In this document: positions 43,800 through 53,539 of the stretch, piece after piece
Layout of the letters: each line of letters begins with the position of its first letter
Position numbering within the stretch: the first letter of the stretch is position 1
Assembly: GCA_964023275.1 (NCBI GenBank)
Contig: OZ029929.1
Coordinates: 6,363,935 to 6,427,934, forward strand
Direction of reading: 5' to 3'
DNA from: Norana najaformis
Taxonomy: Eukaryota > Annelida > Clitellata > Crassiclitellata > Hormogastridae
DNA: 64,000 bases
The notes under the pieces: generated by a model
Seen by the model: only the letters and a program-made list of their open reading frames with translations
What the model was told of the DNA's origin: nothing
Database searches by the model: none
Translations under genes and position numbers: made by a program

Positions 43800-45467
43800 T
43801 TATGCCATGTCCGCCGACCGCTCGGCGGAATTCGATTCATGATTTCTGCAGCGTCTCTGGCTCGCTGGCTGCGAGTTTTGATTCGCGGTCTTTCGACAAG
43901 GTACAAACGTTTCTAGAAAAGCCTGTCTGAATCTCATCCCGCTGACGAGATACATGAGAAAGTCGAAGGCATTGTTCGAGTAATAGGAAAGTGTGACGAC
44001 TGCATAAGCCAAGTCGTAAATGGCCTGCTCTTCGTTCTGAGGCAACACACTTCCTACATACGCGTAGTACAGGAACAAAATATCTATCGGGAGGCTGAGT
44101 ATTAGAAACATGACGCTAATCCCGATCAACATGGCTGTGGTGGACGCCATATGTTTCCCGTTGGAGTTTGAGACTACGCCCATCTGTCTTTCGCGTTCCC
44201 AGCGGGATTTCAGGATACGAATGATGGTGAGAATGTTCCCGATCAGCACGACTAAGAATGGAAAAAGATTTCCGAGGAAAGCGTCAATGTAGCTCCAAGA
44301 AAGGTCGAAGAAATTATACCAGTCATCGCGGATTTGGCAGCTGTATTTGACATGTGTTGTATTGTAACTGAAGTCAACTATAATCGGCCATAGATCGAAA
44401 GCTGAGAAAAAGAAAGCGTGTTCAGCAAACAGAAGGATGGCGATAGCGAACCAGGAGATAACGATGCGTCTCTTGTTGCAAAGCTCTTTACATCGGAGAG
44501 GAAACCATACGGAAATTGATCGCTCGGTCGTTAACAGGATCAAGGTCCACGAGGCTAACTGGTGTAAATAATAGGTTAAAAGAAAATGCAATTTACAGCC
44601 GAATCTCGTTAGATCACGAATGTTGATCCCAAACGCATTCATAATCCAAAGTCGCACGAGTCCCGTATTGAGGACTGCGACATCCACAACGGAAAGGGCG
44701 GTCAGGATGAATCCAGTGGTTGAGGACCGGAAAAGACGGTTCTGGAGAGTAATAACAGACATGGAGTTTCCGAGAGTTCCGAAGACGATCAGAAACGGCG
44801 AAACGTAGGTGAGCAGAATCACTGAGAGTCTTTCTTGCCAATAGACATCTAGCGGTGGTAAGACGGTAGAATTCCTTTGTGTTGAAACTGTCACATTTAA
44901 TTTGGAATACAACTTGTGGCCTAGTTGCATGGAAATATTTTTTGGTAGGCCTAATCTCCTCGAGTCTTTGTCATTCTCGTACGCAAATGTGTACAAATTA
45001 TTTGCTGGAGTGGTGTTGCTGTAATTGTCCGAGAAACGCGTCGTACTGTTTCGAGAACCATTGTTTTCTATCTGTGCAGGCGCTCTGGTCACTTTGCCAA
45101 CGAATGTTGTGGCACCAGCTTCGGCAAACAGCTTCAACGACTCCGTTATGCGTGAAGAGGCACTGGCGTTCATTACATTCTCCAGTCCGATAACATTAAA
45201 ACTGGTTTGCGTTAAATTGAGTCCACTTTCGGTTATATCGTAATAGCCAGAAATTGAGACTTCCACGGACGTTCCTGTTCCTGTGTTCGATCCGTAGATG
45301 CGAGTTGGGGCGCCTTGGGTGTTTCTAGGGCTGGAGTCAGCGTCGATCAATGTAGACATCAAGTCGATGTTTGACCCAACGCTCTTTAAAGCCTCCACAG
45401 CAGCGAGGTATGTGAACATCGCCAGCAGATGATACCAGAGGAGTGGGATGTTGAAGATCATGGTCAT
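43800..45467 (-). CDS. Class A 7TM receptor, intronless (duplicate B)
   Basis: Single open frame of 555 codons from ATG at 45,467, a close paralogue of the 31,779-33,431 gene. It has the same signal peptide, glycosylated ectodomain, ERS in place of DRY (here LLTTERSISV), TM6 LSLPIDILF and NNAFDFLMYLVSGMRFRQAF. It ends five codons later (SADMA) because the stop differs. By eye there are about 18 differences in the first 213 residues and 17 in the remaining 337. Five of the latter cluster in TM4, WFAIAILLF against WLTISTFLF in copy A. The frame is intact, so it is presumably functional. AATAAA lies on the reverse strand at 43,302-43,307. Confidence 0.94.
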   Translation of the reverse strand: MTMIFNIPLLWYHLLAMFTYLAAVEALKSVGSNIDLMSTLIDADSSPRNTQGAPTRIYGSNTGTGTSVEVSISGYYDITESGLNLTQTSFNVIGLENVMNASASSRITESLKLFAEAGATTFVGKVTRAPAQIENNGSRNSTTRFSDNYSNTTPANNLYTFAYENDKDSRRLGLPKNISMQLGHKLYSKLNVTVSTQRNSTVLPPLDVYWQERLSVILLTYVSPFLIVFGTLGNSMSVITLQNRLFRSSTTGFILTALSVVDVAVLNTGLVRLWIMNAFGINIRDLTRFGCKLHFLLTYYLHQLASWTLILLTTERSISVWFPLRCKELCNKRRIVISWFAIAILLFAEHAFFFSAFDLWPIIVDFSYNTTHVKYSCQIRDDWYNFFDLSWSYIDAFLGNLFPFLVVLIGNILTIIRILKSRWERERQMGVVSNSNGKHMASTTAMLIGISVMFLILSLPIDILFLYYAYVGSVLPQNEEQAIYDLAYAVVTLSYYSNNAFDFLMYLVSGMRFRQAFLETFVPCRKTANQNSQPASQRRCRNHESNSAERSADMA

Positions 45468-46532
45468 TCAAATAACAGATAAAAAATAAACAGTTGCAGT
45501 TCTCTTGTGTGAAGAATAGACTTTTCCTGTGCAAGGAACAAACGAAGCCTGTAAAAAATTTCAAGTTCTTAGATTGTTTGATTTTATAAGTGCAATGTGG
45601 AATGAATTTTCATTTATATACGTTCTCATTTGATCACTGTCCTCTACTTCATCAGCAAAATCAGCATGTCATCGTCATCGTCATCATCATCAACAACAAC
45701 ATCATCCGTAAAATCATGAAACATACATTGTCGATAAGATCACCATCCACCATTGCCCTCATCGCAGCCCGCCACCTATATAACCGTCCACAACTACCAC
45801 TACAACCATCACCATTACCAAAATCACCTCCACCACGATCCACAACCACCAGCCTCTCCTCATTAGCCTGTGTAGTTGTTTGGCTAGTCTCATTCATTGT
45901 GACGTCCCTATAGAAATTCTATTCACAAAGGAATAGTCAGAACAAAATGTCGCTATTAGGCTTCTAGTAAAGCATAAACATAAGAAGAACATAATTACCT
46001 ACGCAGCACATGCGTCTTCTCTTTTGTTCACAGTTTTCGCTGCAGACAGTTCTAACAGTACGTAGCAATTCGAGCTTCTTAAATAACTCCTCTTCCTCTA
46101 CCGAGAAACAGTCAGTTAAAATAGCTCGACGTTAAGCGTACAATCTCTGAGTTATTTCTGTGTTGCTCAGCTCCTTTTATTGATGCATCGATTTGGAGCG
46201 AAGCCGCTCAATAAGATGCCAACAACCACCCAGATCGATATTGCTGACTGCAGGAATCCAAGGCGACCTACGATGGATGAATTGTTTTCGGTGGGAAAAG
46301 ATAATCTGACATTCGGTGGCCAGTCATTGTTTAAGCGAATCAAGGATATCTTTTCCAGCGGTTGTCATGTGCGATCCTGTATTTGCGTTCCTGCTTTTAC
46401 TTGTTTCCAATAATACACTGAGAATAATTTATGAGAATGATGCCATTGATAACGATGATGACGTTTACAACGATGACAAAAAGAACGATTACGACGACGA
46501 TAATGATTATCTGGTTATACGATTACCTCGTT

Positions 46533-46571
<39 letters not shown>

Positions 46572-46640
46572 GTCTTTCATTTTTATTCCTCAGAATTAGA
46601 AAAAAATATTGTATTATTGTATTACATATTTATTCAGTTT

Positions 46641-47075
46641 ATAACTAGTACAATTAACGTCTGGCTTACTTGTGGAGATTTCTGGAAGCCTTTACCGGCT
46701 TCAGTTACTAATGCTTCGGTGAGTCGTATCCGTCCATTAGGCTTCATAAAGCTAACAAGAAGACTAGCATATCTGCACTGCGTGCTGCGCTAATGCAGTC
46801 GTTGGCTCATGTTTAATATGCCTCGTTGAGTCGTGCACTGCGATTCTTTCAGTGTGAAACCGGCCATCATATTAAATATCAAATAGCCGTCGTATGATGT
46901 ACAGCCATTAGCCACGGGTTCCTTTATTACCCTACCCAGGTGGCACCATCTTCATTAACACTTTGACGTATGTTCAATAATAGTCCTAATATCAATTGAC
47001 CATATGCTTCCACAGTACGATTCTGACCCACAATGGCCGTCCTAGACAAAAAATTTGGTCCAGTTTTCATGAAAT
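46641..47075. other. Non-coding, copy B specific
   Basis: No gene seen; does not match the corresponding interval in copy A. Confidence 0.4.
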
Positions 47076-47079
47076 AGGT

Positions 47080-47230
47080 TATAGTCACGGTGGTCTATTT
47101 AGGTAGCGGGCTGATCTATAATCAGGGTCGCGCATGGTGCGTGGATTGGGATATACTATCAGTGGAAAGTTGTTTGCTCACGCGTGCCTCGGTCACCAAG
47201 CAGTATAATTTTGTACCTGCACGCAGTATT
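47080..47230 (+). repeat. SINE family S2 fragment
   Basis: Contains CACGGTGGTCTATTTAGG (A-box region) and GTGCCTCGGTCACCAAGCAG followed by TATAATTTTGTAC, as in the S2 copy at 1.6 kb. The B box is degraded. Confidence 0.6.
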
Positions 47231-47827
47231 CCCTCTCATTTTTTCGCCGTGCGCTTTGGCCTACCTATAGCGTGGCAAGTAACATATGATACCTGCGCTC
47301 TAGTCCGACCAAGACTAGGATCTAAACTAAAAGGCGTTAAAACTGTGTTGTAATAAATAGGATTAAGGTCAAGTTAAACTTATACTGGAGTGTCTCTACT
47401 TGTCTGAATGCGATTGCCAACAATCATGCACAAGCTATGATCTAGGGCTCTAGGTTGATTGTTTGACCACAATTAAACAATCTAGATTCAAATCAGACAG
47501 TCCAGGCGGTCAACCTGAAGTCCACCACTCATTTTAGCCTTCAGTACACCACAAGGCTGAAGCCGAACTCACACTTCACACCAGATGCCTGAAATTTTTT
47601 ATTATGTGCAAGATATGCCTAAATAGATAAATTAATCTAATGCTGCATTTTATGGGCCAGGCTGGGTCTAGGCCCCCTTGCATAATTGAAATGATATAGC
47701 CCCCAAAAGGGTCCCAATCAGACTCTGACAGCGTCTGTGTCAACATTTTCATATTAACACCTCTGTAACATCATCACTTCAGTATATGCATTCTCCAAGG
47801 TCTTGCGAGCCCATGCAACTTGGCAGT
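47231..47827. other. Non-coding, no gene seen
   Basis: No recognisable feature. Confidence 0.4.
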
Positions 47828-48600
47828 TTTAGCTTCACTAACTCATGTACTTTGACCGTCATCAAAAGGCTTCACCTGGAAAATTTGTCTAACCGCTGTG
47901 AGGAATATGCTGTGATGACAGGAGTATCGCTACATGGGTGACTACAATTCCAAGAACCAACGCCATGGATTCGGCCGAGCGTTCTTCAAGAACGGCGACT
48001 CCTACGAGGGTTACTATGAGAACGGAAAGCGACACGGGCATGGCGTCTACAGGTGGGCTAATATGCGTGGAGACGGGGTCTCATAAGACTGCCATGGCAG
48101 CGGTAGGAATCTGATGCCGAAGAACACAATGACTAGGAATCCATCCGTTCACTAATATATCCCTATTTAAAAGTATGCTTCTCAATATCCATCGTTCTAT
48201 TCATTGACCTTTCATCCACTCGCTCGAACGTTGTTTGTCGATGTCAAGCGATCTTTGACCTCTTAAGAGATAAGCCATTACCTAACATTGCCTTACCTTA
48301 CCTTACCGCGATTCACTTTGCATTTACTTACCTACATTACCTTACCTCATCTTACCTTACCTTCCTTATTATACCTTATCGTACTTTACCTTCTCGTAGG
48401 TTCACAAATGGAGCGGTCTATGACGGTCAGTGGCAGCACGGAATGAAAAACGGCCTCGGAGTCTTTGTCTATCCAGACGGATCCAAATATGACGGTAACC
48501 CCAACTGAACCGTACTCGATTTGAATAGACTGCAGACTATATTATGTCCTAAACTAGAATATATTGCAATACACTAGTATACACTGGGACACAATAGTTG
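47828..48600 (+). repeat. Segmental duplication block 2, copy B
   Basis: Copy of 36,787-37,557 with few substitutions and small indels. Confidence 0.9.
47922..48494 (+). pseudogene. Partial RSPH1 duplicate (exons 1-2 only)
   Basis: Exons 47,922-48,052 and 48,400-48,494 have the same lengths, phases and encoded MORN repeats as RSPH1 exons 1-2, with GT-AG sites kept (the acceptor changed from TCTCAAG to TCTCGTAG). None of exons 3-8 follows. Reading on past the second donor gives GNPN and a stop. The next plausible acceptor (48,673) is out of phase and would stop at once. The exon sequences are almost unchanged, so the duplication is recent. It is probably non-functional, or a short MORN protein. 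Confidence 0.8.
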
Positions 48601-48673
48601 AGAGTGTCAGTATTATTTCACCAAAATAACATCATCTGCGTTGTGCTGGTTATGATCTTTTGTTTTATTCAGT

Positions 48674-48804
48674 GTGAAGATTTTAGAGACGAGCAAGAAC
48701 TACCCCACAAGGAGTCTTCGGTAAAAGCAGAGCGTGAAGAAGACCACGGTCATCAAAATACCCCTCACGAACACAAAGACACTGACGTTGAGCACGCTGA
48801 ATGA
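48674..48804 (+). other. Exon-like acidic/His-rich segment
   Basis: After a good acceptor (TTTTGTTTTATTCAG) one frame encodes DEQELPHKESSVKAEREED then GHQNTPHEHKDTDVEHAE and TGA. Its composition (Glu, His, Asp, Gln) recalls the RSPH1 exon 8 tail. It fits phase 0, whereas RSPH1 copy B exon 2 ends in phase 1. Function unknown. Confidence 0.3.
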
Positions 48805-49156
48805 ACCACATGAACACAGTCCTCGTGAAAAGTATTCCGCTTGCAACCATACCATTCGGAGGCATGAAAAATCTAGTTGTCGAAACCCATCCAGAGATGA
48901 TGTCGTAGTCCCAGTACTTAACTTGCGTTTCAGCCACTGATTATACACTGAACAACAAATTTTTACAAAAGTCATGTTACTGAAATGAAATTAGTCAGTT
49001 CTTATCAATTTGTATGTGCTGAACACGAATATGACAGTGAAAATGCCGAATTGGCTCTAGTTTTTTTGTAATCTGAAATGAAGTAATTTTATATCGCACA
49101 ATGCATGCCAATAGTGATACACTTACAGTTAATATTTGTAAAAACCAGGTCATAGA

Positions 49157-50854
49157 CTAGTTCTTAGATTTTTTTGCCTGTCTCTTGTACAGCTGTTCGG
49201 GAGCATCTCTGCGGAGTGTCCAGCAGTAGTCAGCCAACATTGTAGTGGACCATTTTCCCTGGTACCTTTGCTCCATTGTTGCGATATCTTGATGAAAACG
49301 TTCGCCATGTTCGTCACTAACCATACCACAGTTGTCAGGGAAGAAATCCAGATGGGAATGAAGGAAATGCATCTTCAGAGACATATTGCAGCGAAATTTC
49401 TGGTACTGCTTGAGCATGTCTTCTACTAGTTCCTTGTAGTTTTCTGCCCTAACATTCCCCAGAAAGACTGTAGACACTAGACGAAAAGCATTCCATGCTT
49501 GTTTCGCATCACCCTCCAGCAAGTTGTTGAAGCGGTCATCTTTGAAGAGTTCTCTAATCTGAGGACCCACAAAAACTCCCTCTTTAATCTTTGCTTCGCT
49601 GAGTCGAGGGAATTTTTCATGCAGGTATCGGAAAGCTGGCGAAGTGCGGTCCATGGCTTTCACGAAGTTCTTCACCAAACCTAGTTTGATGTGAAGGGGT
49701 GGTAGTAGGATTTTGTGAGCCTCGACCAGAGCTGGGTGCTGGATATTCTTCTGTCCAACTGCCATGTTTTGTCTGGGAGTCCATTCCTTCCGCACGTAGT
49801 GCAACTCTCTTGCTCGGCTATCCCACTCACACAAGAAACACATACATGTATATTTTGTATATCCTTGCTGCAGTCCCATTAAAATGGCAACTACCTTCAA
49901 ATCACCACACAGGTGCCATTTGTACCTGTTATAGTCAATGGAATGCAGTAGCTGTTTTAGGTTATCGTATGTCTCTTTCATGTGGACAGCATGCGCTAAT
50001 GGAATAGATGGAAGACGGTTTCCATTGTGCAAAAGCACAGCCTTAAGACTCAGTGTTGAAGAGTCTACAAAGAGTCTCCATTCTTGTGGGTCATGAGTGA
50101 TCTGTAAGGCATTCATGAGGTCGTCAATGTTGGAACAGAATACCAGATTACCTTCCTTCATAAAGAAAGGTTCCAACTGCTGATCGCGCTTTCTATATGA
50201 AGTAATTGTGACATCTTCTTCTAGAAGATTCCATTGTTGGAGTCTTGATCCTAGCAATTCTGCCTTGTTTTTGGATAAGTCCAAATCACGAACAAGGTCA
50301 TTTAGTTCTTCCTGTGTTATTCTGTGTGGGGTTGATGATGCACCACAGTGAAAATCGGGATCACTGCACGCTGACGGACCAGGAGAAGAACATGTCGGCT
50401 CACCCTTGTCCTCATCAGATGAATCAAGGAAAATATATTCTGCTGGAGGTTCTGGAATAGGAAGTCCATCACCATGTGGAACTGGTCTCAATGCTGACGG
50501 AATGTGTGGGTAGACTATTGTCGACTTCTTTTGCTTCGTTATTCCACCGGAAAGAGGAGGAACCAAGCAGAAGTAACAGTCATCTACGTGGTTGCTTTGC
50601 TCTCTCCACTCCATGGGAACTGCAAACGGCATTGATGGTCTTTTGCCATTCAACCACTGTGAAAGCTGTGTTGTACATGTAGCACAGCATATATGCGGGG
50701 CCCATGGCTTGTCTTGGTCACCAACCTTGCATTCGAAGTAAGCATGATATGCCTTCTTGACTTGATAAGTGATACTTTTCTTCTGGTTGGCAAATGTCAC
50801 TTCCCCACAAATGTAACAAAAGTTGTCCACAGTATTTACGCACTTCCGAGGCAT
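49157..50854 (-). CDS. Uncharacterised 565-aa protein, candidate transposase
   Basis: Intact intronless frame from ATG at 50,854. Residues 13-60 hold Cys pairs CYIC ... ECKVG ... HICCATC, a zinc-finger-like N-terminus, and CYFC follows at 93-96. Residues about 140-180 are acidic and Ser-rich. The C-terminal two thirds are dense and conserved-looking: EWRLFVDSSTLSLKAVLLHN (Asp 264), WHLCGDLKVVAILMG (Asp 318), CMCFLCEWDSRAR (Cys 339/342), LLPPLHIKLGLVKNFVKAMD, FVGPQIREL, FLHSHLDFFPDNCG and VSDEHGERFHQDIATMEQRY (Glu 515/518). Proteins of this type recur as uncharacterised repeated ORFs in many invertebrate genomes, as I recall. Asp 264, Asp 318 and Glu 515 or 518 could be a DDE-type triad, but that is a guess. 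The flanking TIRs favour a transposase; a domesticated gene is the alternative. Confidence 0.85.
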   Translation of the reverse strand: MPRKCVNTVDNFCYICGEVTFANQKKSITYQVKKAYHAYFECKVGDQDKPWAPHICCATCTTQLSQWLNGKRPSMPFAVPMEWREQSNHVDDCYFCLVPPLSGGITKQKKSTIVYPHIPSALRPVPHGDGLPIPEPPAEYIFLDSSDEDKGEPTCSSPGPSACSDPDFHCGASSTPHRITQEELNDLVRDLDLSKNKAELLGSRLQQWNLLEEDVTITSYRKRDQQLEPFFMKEGNLVFCSNIDDLMNALQITHDPQEWRLFVDSSTLSLKAVLLHNGNRLPSIPLAHAVHMKETYDNLKQLLHSIDYNRYKWHLCGDLKVVAILMGLQQGYTKYTCMCFLCEWDSRARELHYVRKEWTPRQNMAVGQKNIQHPALVEAHKILLPPLHIKLGLVKNFVKAMDRTSPAFRYLHEKFPRLSEAKIKEGVFVGPQIRELFKDDRFNNLLEGDAKQAWNAFRLVSTVFLGNVRAENYKELVEDMLKQYQKFRCNMSLKMHFLHSHLDFFPDNCGMVSDEHGERFHQDIATMEQRYQGKWSTTMLADYCWTLRRDAPEQLYKRQAKKSKN

Positions 50855-50969
50855 TACTGTTCTGTATTGTATCTAAATGCATAAAGTAATAATAGTTTTA
50901 TAAAACAGTAACTTAAACTGTCTCGCACAAAGTCTGTAATATTGTAAATGCTCAACCGTTCCGACTCGC

Positions 50970-51050
50970 TTTATATAGTACACTGCTGACGTCATCTTAC
51001 GTCAGCAGCCGACTGGCTGTAGTTTTACATTGCATCAGAAAATGACGTAA
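50970..51050 (-). promoter_or_regulatory. TATA box and three CRE-like sites upstream of the 565-aa ORF
   Basis: Reverse strand: CTATATAAA at 50,978-50,970, about 120 bases before the ATG. Upstream of it are TGACGTCA (50,987-50,994), a second ACGTCA half-palindrome (50,999-51,004) and TGACGTAA-type (51,043-51,050). The first two form an inverted repeat, GCTGACGT...ACGTCAGC. This is a plausible compact core promoter inside the element. Confidence 0.55.
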
Positions 51051-51249
51051 TCAACTGTGCATGATGTGTCCATGATGGGATTATGCAATGAGGTGGACTA
51101 TTACATCATTCTAGACTTATTTAGGATATTGTCGCAGTCCTACTGCATAAATTTACATGGTGAAACATAAAAAATGAACTATATGAAATATTTTCAAAAC
51201 GAGAGCCAATAAAAAAATTTTATGGTTATATTCGTGTTCAGCACACCAA

Positions 51250-51955
51250 GATGCTACACATTAGGGCCTTTTCCAGTCAGTAACGATTTCTATGTTGACC
51301 AGTGTTATGGAAAGCTGCCCCCGCCGGTCGGTGTAACCTTCTCACAGTTAAACCCACCGGGTATTGGTAACCGACTGTATGCGCAAATCCGTGGACCAGG
51401 AGAACATAATACAGTATAGGCTTGGCTAATATTGTTGGAGAAAAAGTGAAACGGTTTCGACGATCCATATGCTATGGTGATTTTTCCATTCATTATATTT
51501 CTGCCTAAGTGTGTCTCTCCTACTGCTTCCAACAACAAATCGCGCTCTCTTCAAATATACATATATATACATATATATATATATATAAAGAGAACGCCAT
51601 ATACAGTACATAGCGAATAAATTATATTGAATATAACTATGTGTCACGTGGTTCAGACTTCAGAGGGTGTGTGAAGCGTTAATATGTAGGAGTCTCCGTC
51701 TGATCTGGATGAGGGAGATTTTCCAAAGAATTGGAGCCATGAAGAAACTCAGTGACGTCACTCCAAGTATCAGCAAGTACACCTAGAACATTTGCAAATA
51801 TTATTGCCACTGTAGTTACTCTACTACTTCTACCACTATTCCCACTCACACAACTTCTACTACTGTTACTTCTACTCCTACCAACACCACCAATACCGCC
51901 AACGCCGCTGCTGCTGCTACTACTACAATTACTACTGATGATGATGATGAGTTCT
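51250..51955. other. Non-coding with TA and CTA microsatellites; doubtful TMCO3 last exon
   Basis: ATATACATATATATAC at about 51,556-51,587 and ACTACTACT-like tracts at 51,815-51,930. On the reverse strand 51,820-51,679 reads VTTVAIIFANVLGVLADTW and ends in a stop. This faintly resembles the last membrane helix of TMCO3 but has a poor acceptor, so it is not counted as an exon. Confidence 0.4.
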
Positions 51956-51959
51956 CTGC

Positions 51960-52150
51960 CCGAAGGCAGGTCCATTGGCTTAATGCCACCTGGGGATTAG
52001 ATGAGCGAGGTGGTTTCCCGTTGCCTTCCTCACAGACAATTGTGGGTGAGCAACTTGTCCAATGTCGCTACGCAGTGGCTTGAGGCAGATTCGAACCCGC
52101 GACCCTCCGGTTACGAGGCAACGACCATACCACTACAACATCGAATCCCA
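51960..52150 (-). repeat. tRNA-derived SINE, family S3
   Basis: The reverse strand carries TAGTGGTATGGTCGTTGCC (A-box region) and CGGGTTCGAATCTGCC (B box), then a body with GAAGGCAACGGGAAACCACC. Both Pol III boxes are well preserved. Only one copy is in the window. Confidence 0.65.
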
Positions 52151-52479
52151 CACTACTACTACTACAACAAGGAAGCAGCGTTCTGAGAAAATACGGCTTG
52201 GATAATAACAGACTCTTCAGAGCGGACCAGCGCAAACCATTGTAATACACTATATTGAAATGTGTTGTAATGTATGGTATTCTGTTGTGCTTCATTGCAA
52301 TCAGTTGTAATGCACTGTGTTGTATTGTAATCACTCTAATGGACTTACTGAACCGTGTTATATTGCTTTATACTGTAGTAATACTCTACTTCATTACGCA
52401 GGCTCTATTTTATTATATTCCATGTAGAAAGACAGGTAGGTATCGTCTAAGTATGTACCTCTCTCGATATTAGTCCGAG

Positions 52480-52750
52480 CTTTCGCGCGCGGCTGCCAAG
52501 TACGAAGGAACATTCAGAGACCTGGGCCAGTGCAGGAGGCACCAACCAACGGACATACGATGAAGATGGATGGACGAGAAGATTCAGCGAGAGGAAGAAT
52601 AGAACATACTACAGAAGGAAACAAACCATGTCGAAATATGCTGGCACCAAAACCGCGACTCATGGTACGCGACTCTGATGCATGCATTCGTGTGCACAGA
52701 GATGCTTGAAAGGTGCTATATAAATGCTTTTTACATTACATTACATTAAA
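52480..52750 (+). mobile_element. LINE 3' end with TTACA tail
   Basis: CTTGAAAGGTGCTATATAAATG then tandem TTACATTACATTA, the 3' end form of several local LINE copies. The sequence before it has the Arg-rich, Trp-containing look of an RTE-like C-terminus but is decayed. Confidence 0.5.
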
Positions 52751-52789
52751 GAGGTTGACTATAGTTGCCCATAAAAGCCGCAGATCTTG

Positions 52790-53215
52790 AACTCAACAGG
52801 CTTCAACAAATTCAAAATTCCCTGCTCGTGTAGTGCTGCATGCACCTCCTCGTACAAACTCCTTAACCATACTCAGTCAGCTGCATTGGCTTCCTGTAGA
52901 GTTCGGGGTAGCATTTAAACTGGCCTGTCTGTTATCCCTCTCCGCAGCCTGCAGTCTTGGGGTATGGGTCTTGGCTGAGCCACGATGCTGAACTATTATG
53001 GGATCTCGTGCATTCAACGCAGCTGTCACCAAGGAATGGAACCCCCTACCGGTGTTTATGCGATGTAGAACTCTTCTCTTCTTTCAATAAACACTTTAAA
53101 GCTCACTATTTCTCACTGGCTTTCAAACATCTGGATATCTAACTGCATTTTACCTGGCGACCGACTAACTGCTCCTCAGACTGTGACTCTGAGTGCATTA
53201 AAAAGTTTAATAATA
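52790..53215 (+). mobile_element. L2/CR1-like LINE RT C-terminal remnant
   Basis: Reads ARVVLHAPPRTNSLTILSQL, HWLPVEFGVAFKLACL, then SRAFNAAVTKEWNPLP with stops. These are the 'LHWLPV..R..FK' and 'GSRAF..AA...WN.LP' blocks. It ends at an AATAATAA tail. Confidence 0.75.
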
Positions 53216-53219
53216 ATAA

Positions 53220-53535
53220 ACATATCCTCGAGGTTATAAAATGAGCATGATCACAAATATAAATACGAAAACTGCAAGTATGCATTAGGAGAACGTTCAC
53301 TCAGTTGTTTCTTAGTTGGACTACGAATTGCTGATTCCCTCTGTACATCTTGACCTGGAACCGAACCCTTTTCCCTATCGATTTTGTTTTGACTGAGCGC
53401 CTGTGAATAAGCTGGTCCCCGTGACGTTGCTTTCGTTGGGCGCTGTAGAAATGTCGGAATTACGATTACGATTAGGAAATTGTTGATTAATGCAATGTAT
53501 CATGGTGGAACGTATTGGCGAAAAATGAAAGGAAG
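53220..53535. other. Non-coding, LINE 3' UTR-like piece
   Basis: Includes TACAGCGCCC/CGTAATCGTAATC-type tail sequence (53,435-53,475) like other local LINE 3' ends. No exon seen. Confidence 0.4.
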
Positions 53536-53539
53536 TTAC

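Larger units (their letters stand above)
43095..46640. repeat. Segmental duplication block 1, copy B
   Basis: Copy of 31,086-34,650 in the same orientation, offset about 12 kb. It differs by scattered substitutions, microsatellite length changes and a copy-specific hairpin at 43,299-43,352. Confidence 0.93.
49015..51245 (-). mobile_element. Putative autonomous DNA transposon with 565-codon ORF
   Basis: Imperfect terminal inverted repeats of about 50 bp lie at 49,015-49,066 and 51,196-51,245. The outer ends TGTGCTGAACACGAATAT are identical, a variable AT-rich part follows, then ATTGGCTCT.GTTTT is shared again. Between them lies one intact ORF on the - strand with a TATA/CRE promoter and no other gene. 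No clear target-site duplication is visible (flanks ...TTTGTA and CCAAG...). Autonomy and superfamily are inferred only. Confidence 0.78.

Noticed and set aside
51679..51820. Last exon of TMCO3 on the reverse strand
   Set aside because: Hydrophobic and ends in a stop, but the acceptor lies in a GTA microsatellite without a pyrimidine tract and similarity is weak. Mentioned only as a possibility.
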